Assembly (NCBI RefSeq): GCF_020099275.1
Contig: NZ_CP083646.1
Coordinates: 744,001 to 808,000 of the forward strand
Length of the DNA stretch: 64,000 nt
Direction: 5' to 3'
Source of the DNA: Corynebacterium falsenii
GTDB lineage: Bacteria > Actinomycetota > Actinomycetes > Mycobacteriales > Mycobacteriaceae
Below are positions 34,145-42,331 of the stretch, in pieces (the stretch's first letter is position 1; the number at the start of each line of letters is the position of its first letter). The notes beneath the pieces are model-generated. The model was not told the DNA's origin, ran no database searches, and saw only the letters and a list, made by a program, of their open reading frames with translations. The position numbers and the translations under genes are program-made.

Positions 34145-35838
34145 TGAGTGCCGTATCGTCTGACCTCATTGCCCGCGCCCGGGAATGGGCCGAGCACGAC
34201 CCCGACCCGGCAACGAAACAGCAGGTAGAGCAGCTCATCGTCGCGGACGATGCCGTGGGCCTCGGCGAGGCCTTCCACGGTCCGCTGAGCTTCGGCACCG
34301 CCGGGCTGCGCGCGGAGATCGGCCCGGGCGAATCCCGCATGAACCGCGCGGTCGTCATTCGCGCCACCGCGGGCCTCGTGGCATGGCTGAAGACCAAGGT
34401 CGACAACCCCGTGGTGGTGGTCGGCTGCGACGCGCGCTACGGTTCCGCCGAGTTCCAGCGCGACGCCGCGCAGGTCATCGCCGGCGCCGGGGGCACCGCG
34501 CTGGTGCTGCCCGCGCAGAACCCCACCCCGCTGACGGCCTTTGCCGTCAAGCAGCAGGGTGCGGACGCGGGCATCATGGTGACCGCCTCGCACAATCCGC
34601 CGAAGGATAACGGTTACAAGGTGTACCTCGGTGGCCGTGTGGCCACGGGTCCGGCGGAGGGAGTGCAGCTTATTTCCCCTGCGGACAAGGAGATCGCCGA
34701 GGCCATAGCGGCGGCCCCCGCGGCTGATGAGGTCCTGATGGCGTCGAAGGACACAGACCACATCCGCGCCATCGACCCGCGCGACGATTACGCGGCGCGG
34801 GCGGTGGCGCTGGCGGGGGAGCGCACTGAGAAAGACACAGAGCAAAACGCAGACGTTCGCATCGCGCTGACCGCGATGCACGGCGTGGGCGCGGCCCTGG
34901 GCGAGCGCATCCTCACCGCCGCGGGCTTCGAGGTGTCGCTGGTGCCGGAACAGGCCCAGCCGGACCCGGATTTCCCGACCGTGTCGTTCCCTAACCCCGA
35001 GGAGCCGGGCGCGCTGGATTTGGCGAAGAAGCACGCGACGGAGATCGGCGCGGACGTCATCATCGCCTACGACCCGGACGCCGACCGCTGCGCCGTGGCC
35101 ACCCCGGACGATAGTGCCGAGGGCGGCTGGCGACAGCTCACCGGCGACGAAACCGGCGCGCTGCTCGGCGACTACCTGGCCCGCCGCGGGGCCACGGGCG
35201 TGATGGCGAACTCGGTGGTGTCTAGCCGCCTGCTGTCGCGCGTGGCCGAGCATCACGGCCTGGAGCATCAGACCACGCTCACCGGATTCAAGTGGATCGC
35301 CCGCACTCCGCAGCTCTGCTTTGGTTACGAGGAGGCCATCGGGTACTGCTGCGATCCCGAGGCGGTGGCCGACAAGGACGGCGTGGGTACCTCCGTGGTG
35401 TTGGCCAGCCTGGTGGCGGATCTCAAGGCGGAGTCGAAGACACTCGACGATGCGCTGGACGACCTAGCGCGGCAGCATGGGCTGTACCAGACCGCGCCGC
35501 TGACGTTCCGGGTCACCGACCTGTCGCTGATCAGCGAGGGAATGGACAAGCTGCGTGCTCAGCCGCCGGAGTCGCTCGCGGGCTCGCCGGTGACCGAGGT
35601 GAAGGACCTGGCGACCGATCCGCTGGGCATCGGGGCGACAGACGGCATGTTGTTCGTCACCGCAGACAACGACCGGGTGATCTGCCGGCCGTCTGGCACG
35701 GAGCCGAAGCTGAAGTGCTACCTGGAGGTGGTGCTGCCGGTGGATGGCGAGGGTGATCACGGCGCTGTGCCGCGCGACAAAGCGACACAGCGGCTGGCGC
35801 AGATGTCCGCCGAGCTTAAGAAATTCCTGGGAATGTAG
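34144..35838 (+). CDS. Phosphohexomutase-family enzyme, likely phosphopentomutase role
   Basis: A 564-residue alpha-D-phosphohexomutase. N-terminal SFGTAGLRAEIGPGESRMNRAVV, phosphoserine loop VTASHNPPKDNGYKVY (Ser near residue 144), Mg-binding YDPDADRCAV, sugar-binding loop GYEEAIGYCC and phosphate-binding RPSGTEPKLKCYLEV. Size and GTAGLR motif match the PGM2-like subgroup, whose human member acts mainly on pentose-phosphates. The deo block has no deoB, so this enzyme probably converts deoxyribose-1-phosphate to the 5-phosphate for DeoC. Phosphoglucomutase/phosphomannomutase activity remains possible. Confidence 0.88.
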   Translation: MSAVSSDLIARAREWAEHDPDPATKQQVEQLIVADDAVGLGEAFHGPLSFGTAGLRAEIGPGESRMNRAVVIRATAGLVAWLKTKVDNPVVVVGCDARYGSAEFQRDAAQVIAGAGGTALVLPAQNPTPLTAFAVKQQGADAGIMVTASHNPPKDNGYKVYLGGRVATGPAEGVQLISPADKEIAEAIAAAPAADEVLMASKDTDHIRAIDPRDDYAARAVALAGERTEKDTEQNADVRIALTAMHGVGAALGERILTAAGFEVSLVPEQAQPDPDFPTVSFPNPEEPGALDLAKKHATEIGADVIIAYDPDADRCAVATPDDSAEGGWRQLTGDETGALLGDYLARRGATGVMANSVVSSRLLSRVAEHHGLEHQTTLTGFKWIARTPQLCFGYEEAIGYCCDPEAVADKDGVGTSVVLASLVADLKAESKTLDDALDDLARQHGLYQTAPLTFRVTDLSLISEGMDKLRAQPPESLAGSPVTEVKDLATDPLGIGATDGMLFVTADNDRVICRPSGTEPKLKCYLEVVLPVDGEGDHGAVPRDKATQRLAQMSAELKKFLGM

Positions 35839-35869
35839 ACGCGGCCGAAGTCGCCGACCAGGCATTTCC

Positions 35870-35916
35870 TCAAGGGTGACCTATAAGTTGTGGGGCTTCA
35901 AATAGGTTACCCTTGA
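35870..35916. repeat. Near-perfect 15-base inverted repeat before the aldehyde dehydrogenase gene
   Basis: TCAAGGGTGACCTAT (35870-35884) and ATAGGTTACCCTTGA (35902-35916) pair with one G-T mismatch across 17 bases. No T-tract follows. It sits 28 bases before the GTG start and encloses a TATAAG, so it is more likely an operator or 5' leader hairpin than a terminator. Confidence 0.6.
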
Positions 35917-35943
35917 AAAGTTCGGACGCGGAGGCGTATCACG

Positions 35944-37356
35944 GTGCTTATGACAACATTCGCATTGGAAAACCCAAGCACCGGTCAAACTGAAGAAGAA
36001 TTCGACCGCATCAACGATTCCGATCGGGATCAGATCCTCGATCAATCCACCAAGGCCTACGAGTCGTGGCGCGCCACGAGCGTGGAGGAGCGCGCAGCCG
36101 TGCTGGCCCGCGCTGCCGACATCTACGAAGAGCGCAAGGACGAGCTCGCGGCAATCATCGGCCGCGAGATGGGCAAGCTGACCCGCTGGGGTGAGGCGGA
36201 GGTCGACATCGTGGTCGACATCTACCGCTGGTACGCCGAGCACGCCCAGGAGCTGCTCGCCGACGAACAGCTCCCGGCGCAAGGGGCCATCAAGACCTAC
36301 GTGCGCAAGGATCCGATTGGCACCGTTCTCGGCATCATGCCGTGGAACTTCCCCTACTACCAGGTGGCCCGCTGGGCAGCCCCGAACCTGCTGCTGGGCA
36401 ACGCGCTGATCCTCAAGCACGCATCCATCTGCCCGCTGTCCTCTCAGGCCTGCCAGGACATCCTGGAGGAAGCAGGCCTGCCGAAGGGTGTGTTCATCAA
36501 CATCTACGCCTCCGGGTCGCAGATGGACGATTTCGTCTCGGACAAGCGCGTGGCTGGCGTGTCTCTGACCGGCTCCGAGGGCGCGGGTTCCGCCGTGGCC
36601 AAGACCGCCGGTGAGAACTACAAGAAGTCCCTGCTGGAGCTCGGCGGCAACGACCCGTTCATCGTTCTCGATGACGACAACCTCGATTGGGTCCTCGACC
36701 AGTTCGTGCGCATCCGTATGTACAACTCCGGCCAGGCCTGCAACGCTCCGAAGCGCCTCATCGTCATGGACGAGTTCTATGATCGTGTCGTGGAGACCCT
36801 CGAGAAGAAGATCGCCGACCTTTCGGTCGGTCCGTGGGACGACGCCAACGCGGATCTCGGCCCTCTATCGTCCGTGGGTGCTCGCGATGAGATCGTCGAG
36901 CGGTTGGACAAGGCGGCGGAAGAGGGGACCGCGACGGTGCGCGTCGGCGGCAAGGCCATCGACCGCGAGGGTGCCTACATGGAGGCCACCCTGCTGACCG
37001 ATGTGGACCCTACCGCTGACGTGGGCTGCAACGAGATCTTCGGCCCCGTGGCCATCGTGTACAAGGCCAAGGATGCCGACGAGGCCGTGGAGATCGCGAA
37101 CAACTCCGACTACGGCCTGTCCAGCTCGGTATGGGGCACCGACCTGGCTAAGGCAGAGGAGGTCGCTAGCCGCCTGCGCGCTGGCATGACCTTCGTCAAT
37201 GAGGCCTCGGTGACGGCCGCGGGCCTGCCGTTCGGCGGTATCGGCCGTTCCGGTTACGGCCGCGAGCTGGCCCGTTGGGGTGTGGGCGAATTCGTCAACG
37301 AGCACCTCTATCGGGTGTCGGATCAGTCGAGCGCTGGTAACTCTCCGGCGTTCTAG
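35944..37356 (+). CDS. NAD(P)-dependent aldehyde dehydrogenase (SSADH-like)
   Basis: A 470-residue aldehyde dehydrogenase. Rossmann-fold PWNFPYYQVARWAAPNLLLGN, the active-site glutamate in LELGGNDPF (about 231-239), and the catalytic cysteine in NSGQACNAPKR (Cys near 265). The GabD/SSADH subgroup is suggested by the RREMGKLTRWGEAEVD-like segment. Next to deoC it may oxidise the acetaldehyde formed from deoxyribose, but succinic semialdehyde is an alternative. GTG at 35944 is chosen because GGAGG (35930-35934) is 9 bases away; an ATG at 35950 is 15 away. Last gene of the inserted block. Confidence 0.88.
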   Translation: MLMTTFALENPSTGQTEEEFDRINDSDRDQILDQSTKAYESWRATSVEERAAVLARAADIYEERKDELAAIIGREMGKLTRWGEAEVDIVVDIYRWYAEHAQELLADEQLPAQGAIKTYVRKDPIGTVLGIMPWNFPYYQVARWAAPNLLLGNALILKHASICPLSSQACQDILEEAGLPKGVFINIYASGSQMDDFVSDKRVAGVSLTGSEGAGSAVAKTAGENYKKSLLELGGNDPFIVLDDDNLDWVLDQFVRIRMYNSGQACNAPKRLIVMDEFYDRVVETLEKKIADLSVGPWDDANADLGPLSSVGARDEIVERLDKAAEEGTATVRVGGKAIDREGAYMEATLLTDVDPTADVGCNEIFGPVAIVYKAKDADEAVEIANNSDYGLSSSVWGTDLAKAEEVASRLRAGMTFVNEASVTAAGLPFGGIGRSGYGRELARWGVGEFVNEHLYRVSDQSSAGNSPAF

Positions 37357-37368
37357 GAACCGCTGCCT

Positions 37369-37414
37369 AAGGGCGAAAGGGTAGACAAGCTAGTCTACTT
37401 TTTCGCCCTTTTTT
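37369..37414 (+). terminator. Rho-independent terminator with McbR operator in its stem
   Basis: AAGGGCGAAA (37369-37378) pairs perfectly with TTTCGCCCTT (37401-37410). Three further pairs (two G-U) and TAGAC/GTCTA continue the stem to about 18 pairs with hexaloop AAGCTA. A run of six T follows (37409-37414). The upper part is identical to the McbR operator. Confidence 0.85.
37382..37397. promoter_or_regulatory. McbR operator within the terminator stem
   Basis: TAGACAAGCTAGTCTA, a perfect TAGAC-N6-GTCTA, about 160 bases before cysH. As DNA it should bind McbR; as RNA it is the apical part of the terminator hairpin. Confidence 0.8.
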
Positions 37415-37433
37415 GCTGCTTTTATTGCGTAAG

Positions 37434-37449
37434 TGAACCGATCGGTCTA
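37434..37449. promoter_or_regulatory. Degenerate McbR-like site before cysH
   Basis: TGAACCGATCGGTCTA differs by one base from the element at 28284-28299 before sir, with the same downstream TAGAC site after a short spacer. Confidence 0.5.
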
Positions 37450-37458
37450 GGCTCTGTG

Positions 37459-37474
37459 TAGACCGAACAGTCTG
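37459..37474. promoter_or_regulatory. McbR operator proximal to cysH
   Basis: TAGACCGAACAGTCTG matches the McbR consensus in 9 of 10 positions, about 84 bases before the cysH ATG. Confidence 0.75.
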
Positions 37475-37557
37475 TTCGGAAAATGCGGCCGTGACGAGCG
37501 CGCCGTGAGATACGACGACACAGTAGACGACATAGTAAACACAGAAGAGGACGCGCA

Positions 37558-38343
37558 ATGGAACCCCTGTTTCGCAGCGGTGGGAAGGCGGCGGACTACC
37601 GGGACCCAGAGCTCAGCCCGGAGGGTGCCTTCACCACCACCGAGCCACTGTCCGCTGGCCAGCGGCAGGCTCACGAGCGCCTGGTGGAGGAGTGGAATCA
37701 CCAGCTCGAAGGCGCGACCGCCGAGGAGATCATCGACTGGGCCAGCACGCACGTCACTGGCCCCATCGCCGTAACGATGTCGATGCAAGACACGATCCTC
37801 GCCGAGCTCACCGACGGGAAGCTGGACAACGCCGAGCTCGTCTTCCTCGACACCGGATACCACTTCCCCGAGACCATCGAGACTCGCGACAAGGTCGAGC
37901 AGCGCTACGAGCTTCCCCTGCGCAACATCACCCCGGTGCTCACCCGGGAAGAACAGGACGAGGTCTACGGCCCCCGGCTCTACTCCACCAACCCGACCGC
38001 GTGCTGCCGCATGCGGAAGGTGGAGCCGCTGGCCAGGATGCTCGACCCCTTCGAGGCGTGGATCACCGGCATCCGTCGCGTCGATAGCGCGCTGCGGGCC
38101 AACACTCCCGTCCTCGAGGTCGATCGCACCGGCCGGCTAAAGATCAACCCCCTCGTGGAGTGGTCGGACGAGCAGGTCGAGAGCTACATCGCCGATCACG
38201 ACCTCATCATCCACCCACTGACTACCCAGGGTTATCCCTCCATCGGTTGCGCCACCTGCACCCTGCCCGTTGCGGAAGGCCAAGATCCACGCTCCGGCCG
38301 CTGGGCCGGTTCCTCCAAGACAGAATGCGGACTTCACACATGA
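37558..38343 (+). CDS. cysH: Adenylylsulfate (APS) reductase
   Basis: Reduces APS to sulfite with thioredoxin. 261 residues. Nucleotide-binding SMQDTILAEL and VFLDTGYHFPET, then CC in NPTACCRMRK and a CxxC in IGCATCTLP. This two-pair pattern binds a [4Fe-4S] cluster and marks the APS-specific (not PAPS) type. The catalytic cysteine is in the C-terminal ECGLHT. No APS kinase is present in the cluster, which agrees. Overlaps cysD by ATGA. Confidence 0.93.
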   Translation: MEPLFRSGGKAADYRDPELSPEGAFTTTEPLSAGQRQAHERLVEEWNHQLEGATAEEIIDWASTHVTGPIAVTMSMQDTILAELTDGKLDNAELVFLDTGYHFPETIETRDKVEQRYELPLRNITPVLTREEQDEVYGPRLYSTNPTACCRMRKVEPLARMLDPFEAWITGIRRVDSALRANTPVLEVDRTGRLKINPLVEWSDEQVESYIADHDLIIHPLTTQGYPSIGCATCTLPVAEGQDPRSGRWAGSSKTECGLHT

Positions 38344-39260
38344 GCACTCCAACCACCATCGATACTTCCCTTTCCCCGCACCTCGCAGCGCTCGAGGCCG
38401 AATCCATCGAGATCCTGCGCGAGGTAGCCGGCCAGTTCGACCGCCCCGCGCTGCTGTTCTCCGGCGGCAAGGACTCGGTCGTTGTCCTCGAGCTGGCCAA
38501 GCGTGCCTTCCACCCCGCGCCCGTGCCCTTCGAGTTGGTGCACGTGGACACCGGGCACAACTTCCCCGAGGTCATCGAGTTCCGCGACAAGATCGCCGCC
38601 GACCCGAAGGTGTCGCTGCACGTCGCCCACGTCCAGGACTGGATCGATAGCGGCGCGGTGCAGGAGCGCCCGGACGGTACGCGCAACCCGCTGCAGACAA
38701 TCCCACTCGTGGAGACCATCCAGAACCGCGGCTACGATGCCGTGCTCGGTGGCGCTCGCCGCGACGAGGAGAAGGCCCGCGCGAAGGAGCGCGTGTTCTC
38801 CGTTCGCGATAGCTTCGGCGGTTGGAATCCTCGCCGTCAGCGCCCCGAGCTGTGGGGGCTGTACAACGGCCGTCACCAGGCCGGGGAGAACATTCGCGTG
38901 TTCCCCATTTCCAACTGGACCGAGGCGGACGTGTGGGACTACATCCGCGACCGCAACGTTGAGGTTCCGGAGATCTACTACGCCCACACCCGCACCGTGT
39001 TCAACCGCGGCGGCATGTGGCTGACCCCCGGCGAATGGGGCGGCCCCAAGGAGGGCGAGGAGCTGGTGGACAAGACCGTGCGCTACCGCACCGTGGGCGA
39101 CATGTCCTGCACCGGCGCCGTGGAAAGCACCGCCACCACCATCGCTGACGTGATCGACGAGATCCGCAGCTCCACCACCACCGAACGCGGCGCCACCCGT
39201 GCCGACGACAAGCTCAGTGAATCCTCCATGGAAGACCGCAAGAAGGAAGGCTACTTCTGA
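38340..39260 (+). CDS. cysD: Sulfate adenylyltransferase small subunit
   Basis: With CysN forms APS from ATP and sulfate. 306 residues, a PP-loop ATPase: LLFSGGKDSVVVLELAKRAF (about 42-61), VDTGHNFPEVIEFRD, and LGGARRDEEKARAKERVFS. The start ATG overlaps the cysH stop, so the long frame starting at 38160 is not used. Its stop overlaps the cysN start (TGATG), indicating coupled translation. Confidence 0.95.
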   Translation: MSTPTTIDTSLSPHLAALEAESIEILREVAGQFDRPALLFSGGKDSVVVLELAKRAFHPAPVPFELVHVDTGHNFPEVIEFRDKIAADPKVSLHVAHVQDWIDSGAVQERPDGTRNPLQTIPLVETIQNRGYDAVLGGARRDEEKARAKERVFSVRDSFGGWNPRRQRPELWGLYNGRHQAGENIRVFPISNWTEADVWDYIRDRNVEVPEIYYAHTRTVFNRGGMWLTPGEWGGPKEGEELVDKTVRYRTVGDMSCTGAVESTATTIADVIDEIRSSTTTERGATRADDKLSESSMEDRKKEGYF

Positions 39261-40483
39261 TGACCGCTACCCTGACCCAGCAGCTGCCGACCCTACGGTT
39301 GTGCACCGCCGGTTCCGTCGATGACGGCAAGTCCACCTTCGTGGGCCGCCTGCTCCACGACACGAAGTCCATCCTGGCCGACCAGTACGAGTCCGTCGAG
39401 CGCGCGTCCACCGCCAAGGGCCTGGAAAACCCGGACCTCTCGCTGCTCGTTGACGGCCTGCGCGCCGAGCGCGAGCAGGGCATCACCATCGACGTGGCCT
39501 ACCGCTACTTCGCCACCGACAAGCGCAGCTTCATCCTCGCGGACACCCCGGGCCATGTGCAGTACACCCGCAACACCGTCACCGGCCTGTCCACCTCTGA
39601 GCTGGTCATCGTCCTCGTCGACGCCCGCAACGGCGTGATCGAGCAGACCCGCCGCCACCTCCAGGTTGCTGCGATGATGAAGATTTCCCAGGTCATCGTG
39701 GCCGTCAACAAGATCGACGCGGTGGACTACTCCGAGGAGGTCTTCAACAACGTCAAGCGCGACGTTGAGGCCCTCGTCGAGGAACTCGGCCTCGCCCACG
39801 TGGACGTGATCCCCACCAGCGCCCTGCTCGGGGACAACGTGGTGGAGCGCAGCTCCAACACCCCCTGGTACACCGGGCCGTCCGTGCTGGAACTGCTGGA
39901 GACCGCCCAGCCGGCCCAGTACTCCCAGGACGTTCAGCGCGGCTTGCGCTTCCCTGTTCAGATCGTCATCCGGGACCATGCCACCGATTACCGCGGCTAC
40001 GCCGGACGGGTCGCAGCCGGGCAGGTCAGCCGTGGAGACGTCGTCCGTGCCGGAGGCTTGGAAGCCGTCATCGAGGGCATCGATGGCCCTCAGGGGGAGC
40101 AGGAGACTGCTACCCGCGGCGAGTCCGTGACCCTGCGCCTCGACCGCGACATTGACCTGTCTCGCGGCGACCTCATCGCCGCAGGCGCGGACGTGCCCGC
40201 GCCGCAGCAGACCTTCGAGGCTACCGTGTTCCACCTATCCGAAACGCCCGTGCAGGTGCGGGGCAACGTGCTCATCCGCTACGGCAGCGCTCTGGTGCGC
40301 GGCCGGGTCGATTCCATCGACGGCGATCGCACGCAGCTGCAGCTCAACGACATCGCGACCGTCCGCATCACCGTGGCCGAGCCCCTGCCGGTGGAGCCCT
40401 ACCGTCGCAGCGGCAAGGTCGGCAGCCTGCTCATCGTCCACCCGCAGACCGGCGACACCCTGACTGCAGGTTTGGTGAAGTAA
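39260..40483 (+). CDS. cysN: Sulfate adenylyltransferase large (GTPase) subunit
   Basis: GTPase partner of CysD, 407 residues. Motifs: G1 GSVDDGKSTFVGRLL (about 15-29), EREQGITIDVAYRYF, G3 DTPGHVQYTRNT, G4 VNKIDAVD, followed by two beta-barrel domains. There is no fused APS kinase (CysC) domain at the C-terminus, in line with APS being reduced directly by CysH. Translationally coupled to cysD. Confidence 0.95.
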   Translation: MTATLTQQLPTLRLCTAGSVDDGKSTFVGRLLHDTKSILADQYESVERASTAKGLENPDLSLLVDGLRAEREQGITIDVAYRYFATDKRSFILADTPGHVQYTRNTVTGLSTSELVIVLVDARNGVIEQTRRHLQVAAMMKISQVIVAVNKIDAVDYSEEVFNNVKRDVEALVEELGLAHVDVIPTSALLGDNVVERSSNTPWYTGPSVLELLETAQPAQYSQDVQRGLRFPVQIVIRDHATDYRGYAGRVAAGQVSRGDVVRAGGLEAVIEGIDGPQGEQETATRGESVTLRLDRDIDLSRGDLIAAGADVPAPQQTFEATVFHLSETPVQVRGNVLIRYGSALVRGRVDSIDGDRTQLQLNDIATVRITVAEPLPVEPYRRSGKVGSLLIVHPQTGDTLTAGLVK

Positions 40484-40485
40484 CC

Positions 40486-41133
40486 ATGGCGCGCCCCATC
40501 ATCTGCTTCGCTCACGGATCCAGGCATCCGCACGCCGACCAGGCCGTGCAGGAGATCGCCGACGCCGTGCGGCAGGGCAGTGGTGCGGGCGCATATCCGG
40601 CCTACCTGGATTTCAACCCGCGGACGCTCACCAACGTTGCCCACCTACTGCGCGCCGACGGATACGACGAGGCCACCGTGGTTCCGCTGCTCTTCACTGA
40701 CGCGTTCCACATGCGCCACGACGTGCCAGCGGCCATCGACGAGGCCGAAGCTGCCACCGGCATCACCCTGCACCTCGCCAAGGGGCTGGGCACGGGGGAG
40801 ACCATGGTGCGCGTCGTCTCCGACCACATCCGCAATTACCTGCAACCGCAGCACACGAAGATTGCCCTGTTCAACGTGGGCAAGCCCGTGCCCGACTTTG
40901 CTCAGCGCCTCGCCGCCGCCACCACAGCACGCGAGGCCCGCAGTTTCTCCCTCAACGACCGCGACGAATTGCTGGCCTACGCCGACCCGGCGGACACCCT
41001 CGTGGTGCCCCTGTTCGTCTGTCCGGGCGTGCTGTGGGACCAGCTCTGTGAACGAATGCCCAGCGGACTGGCTCGTGCGCCGCACCTCGGTGCGGCGGTC
41101 GCGCCAGCCGTGATTGCTCAAGCACAGCACTAG
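40486..41133 (+). CDS. Sirohydrochlorin chelatase-like protein (CysY type)
   Basis: A 215-residue CbiX/SirB-type chelatase, expected to insert iron into sirohydrochlorin to make the siroheme of sulfite reductase. The N-terminal IICFAHGSRHPHADQAVQEI contains the catalytic histidine; ATVVPLLFTDAFHMRHDVPAAIDEA is the second conserved stretch with a further histidine. It starts two bases after cysN. In C. glutamicum the equivalent position is cysY. Confidence 0.88.
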   Translation: MARPIICFAHGSRHPHADQAVQEIADAVRQGSGAGAYPAYLDFNPRTLTNVAHLLRADGYDEATVVPLLFTDAFHMRHDVPAAIDEAEAATGITLHLAKGLGTGETMVRVVSDHIRNYLQPQHTKIALFNVGKPVPDFAQRLAAATTAREARSFSLNDRDELLAYADPADTLVVPLFVCPGVLWDQLCERMPSGLARAPHLGAAVAPAVIAQAQH

Positions 41134-41184
41134 CACAGCACTAGCTCTCCACTAGCTTTCTGAAAATCCCAAGGGTAGACCCTC

Positions 41185-42165
41185 ATGAAAATTCTCATCT
41201 TCGCTCTCGTTGGCCTCGCCGCCCAGATGGTGGACGGTGCCCTCGGCATGGCATTCGGCGTCACCGCCACCACCTTGCTCATCTTCTCCGGCCTGGGCCC
41301 CGCCCACGCCTCCGCCGCCGTTCACTTCGCGGAGCTCGGCACCACGCTGTTCTCCGGCCTGTCGCACTGGCGGCTGCGCAACGTCCACTGGCCCACCGTG
41401 GTGGCCCTCGGCGTGCCAGGCGCGATCGGCGCTTTTGCCGGTGCGTATCTGCTGTCCAACCTGTCCACGAAGGCGGCCGAGCCAGTCGTCTCCACCATCC
41501 TGGTTCTGCTCGGTGCGTACGTGCTGGTGCGCAGTGTGGCGGTGCCGTGGCGCCGTGCGGATAAGGTGCAGCCGGCGTCCACCACGCGCCGGTCGCGTCT
41601 GGGCCTGTCGGTGTTGGGCCTGACAGGTGGCTTCCTCGACGCCTCCGGTGGCGGTGGCTGGGGTCCCGTCACCACCTCCACCCTCATGAGCGTGGGCAAG
41701 GACGAGCCGCGTCGCATCATCGGTACGGTGAACACCGCTGAGTTCCTCGTGGCGGCGTCCGCATCGGCGGGTTTCATCGTGGGCATGAGCAACGACCTCG
41801 TGCAGTCGTGGCAGCCCGTCCTCGGCCTGCTCATCGGCGGCGCGATTGCCGCGCCGATCGCCGCGTGGGCGGTGACCGTGATCAAGCCGGAGGTACTCGG
41901 TGCGGTCGTCGGCGCCCTGCTGATGTTCCTCAACTCCACGCGCCTCATCAATTACTTCGGCTTCGCCGGTGTGGTCGCGGTCCTGCTGCTGGGGCTGGCC
42001 GTGGTGGTCGCTCTCGTACTGGTACGGAAGCGGTCGCTGCTGGCTCGGTCGCTGGCTGGTGACGACGCCGGTTCCGACACCGCTGATAGCACCGCCACTG
42101 ACACCACCCCAGAGCCCCCGCACACCGATCATGAAAAAATTCTCGCCGAATATCGTTATAAGTGA
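41185..42165 (+). CDS. TauE/SafE-family membrane transporter (CysZ position)
   Basis: A 326-residue membrane protein with eight helices in two related halves. The first half has MVDGALGMAFGVTATTLLI, and the second GGFLDASGGGGWGPVTTSTLM, the conserved TauE/SafE repeats. A charged, Thr-rich cytoplasmic tail of about 40 residues ends the protein. In the C. glutamicum cluster the equivalent gene is cysZ, linked to sulfate uptake; here transport of sulfate or sulfite is inferred. Last gene of the cys operon, followed by a terminator. Confidence 0.88.
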   Translation: MKILIFALVGLAAQMVDGALGMAFGVTATTLLIFSGLGPAHASAAVHFAELGTTLFSGLSHWRLRNVHWPTVVALGVPGAIGAFAGAYLLSNLSTKAAEPVVSTILVLLGAYVLVRSVAVPWRRADKVQPASTTRRSRLGLSVLGLTGGFLDASGGGGWGPVTTSTLMSVGKDEPRRIIGTVNTAEFLVAASASAGFIVGMSNDLVQSWQPVLGLLIGGAIAAPIAAWAVTVIKPEVLGAVVGALLMFLNSTRLINYFGFAGVVAVLLLGLAVVVALVLVRKRSLLARSLAGDDAGSDTADSTATDTTPEPPHTDHEKILAEYRYK

Positions 42166-42176
42166 TATCGGTCACA
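42161..42176. promoter_or_regulatory. Candidate GlxR (CRP-type) site between cysZ and pta
   Basis: AGTGATATCGGTCACA matches 9 of 10 positions of TGTGA-N6-TCACA. It overlaps the TauE stop codon and lies upstream of the terminator, about 155 bases before pta. pta-ackA is a known GlxR target in C. glutamicum; the distance makes the role here uncertain. Confidence 0.4.
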
Positions 42177-42230
42177 ATACGGGGTAGAAAGGGGCATAAA
42201 TAACCCCCAAACTCCCACCACTTTTACTGA

Positions 42231-42257
42231 GACGGGCACAATTTCGTGCCCGTCTTT
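42231..42257 (+). terminator. Rho-independent terminator of the cys operon
   Basis: GACGGGCAC (42231-42239) pairs perfectly with GTGCCCGTC (42246-42254), loop of six, followed by TTTGTGTTT. Confidence 0.85.
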
Positions 42258-42331
42258 GTGTTTCCCGGCACAATGGAGGATGGCCTAGATATCTCGTATA
42301 TCTTGTATCTCTTCAGTGAAAGGTTGGAATA

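Noticed and set aside
33604..35268. 554-codon frame antisense to deoC and the mutase
   Set aside because: Arg/His-rich shadow with no recognisable domain.
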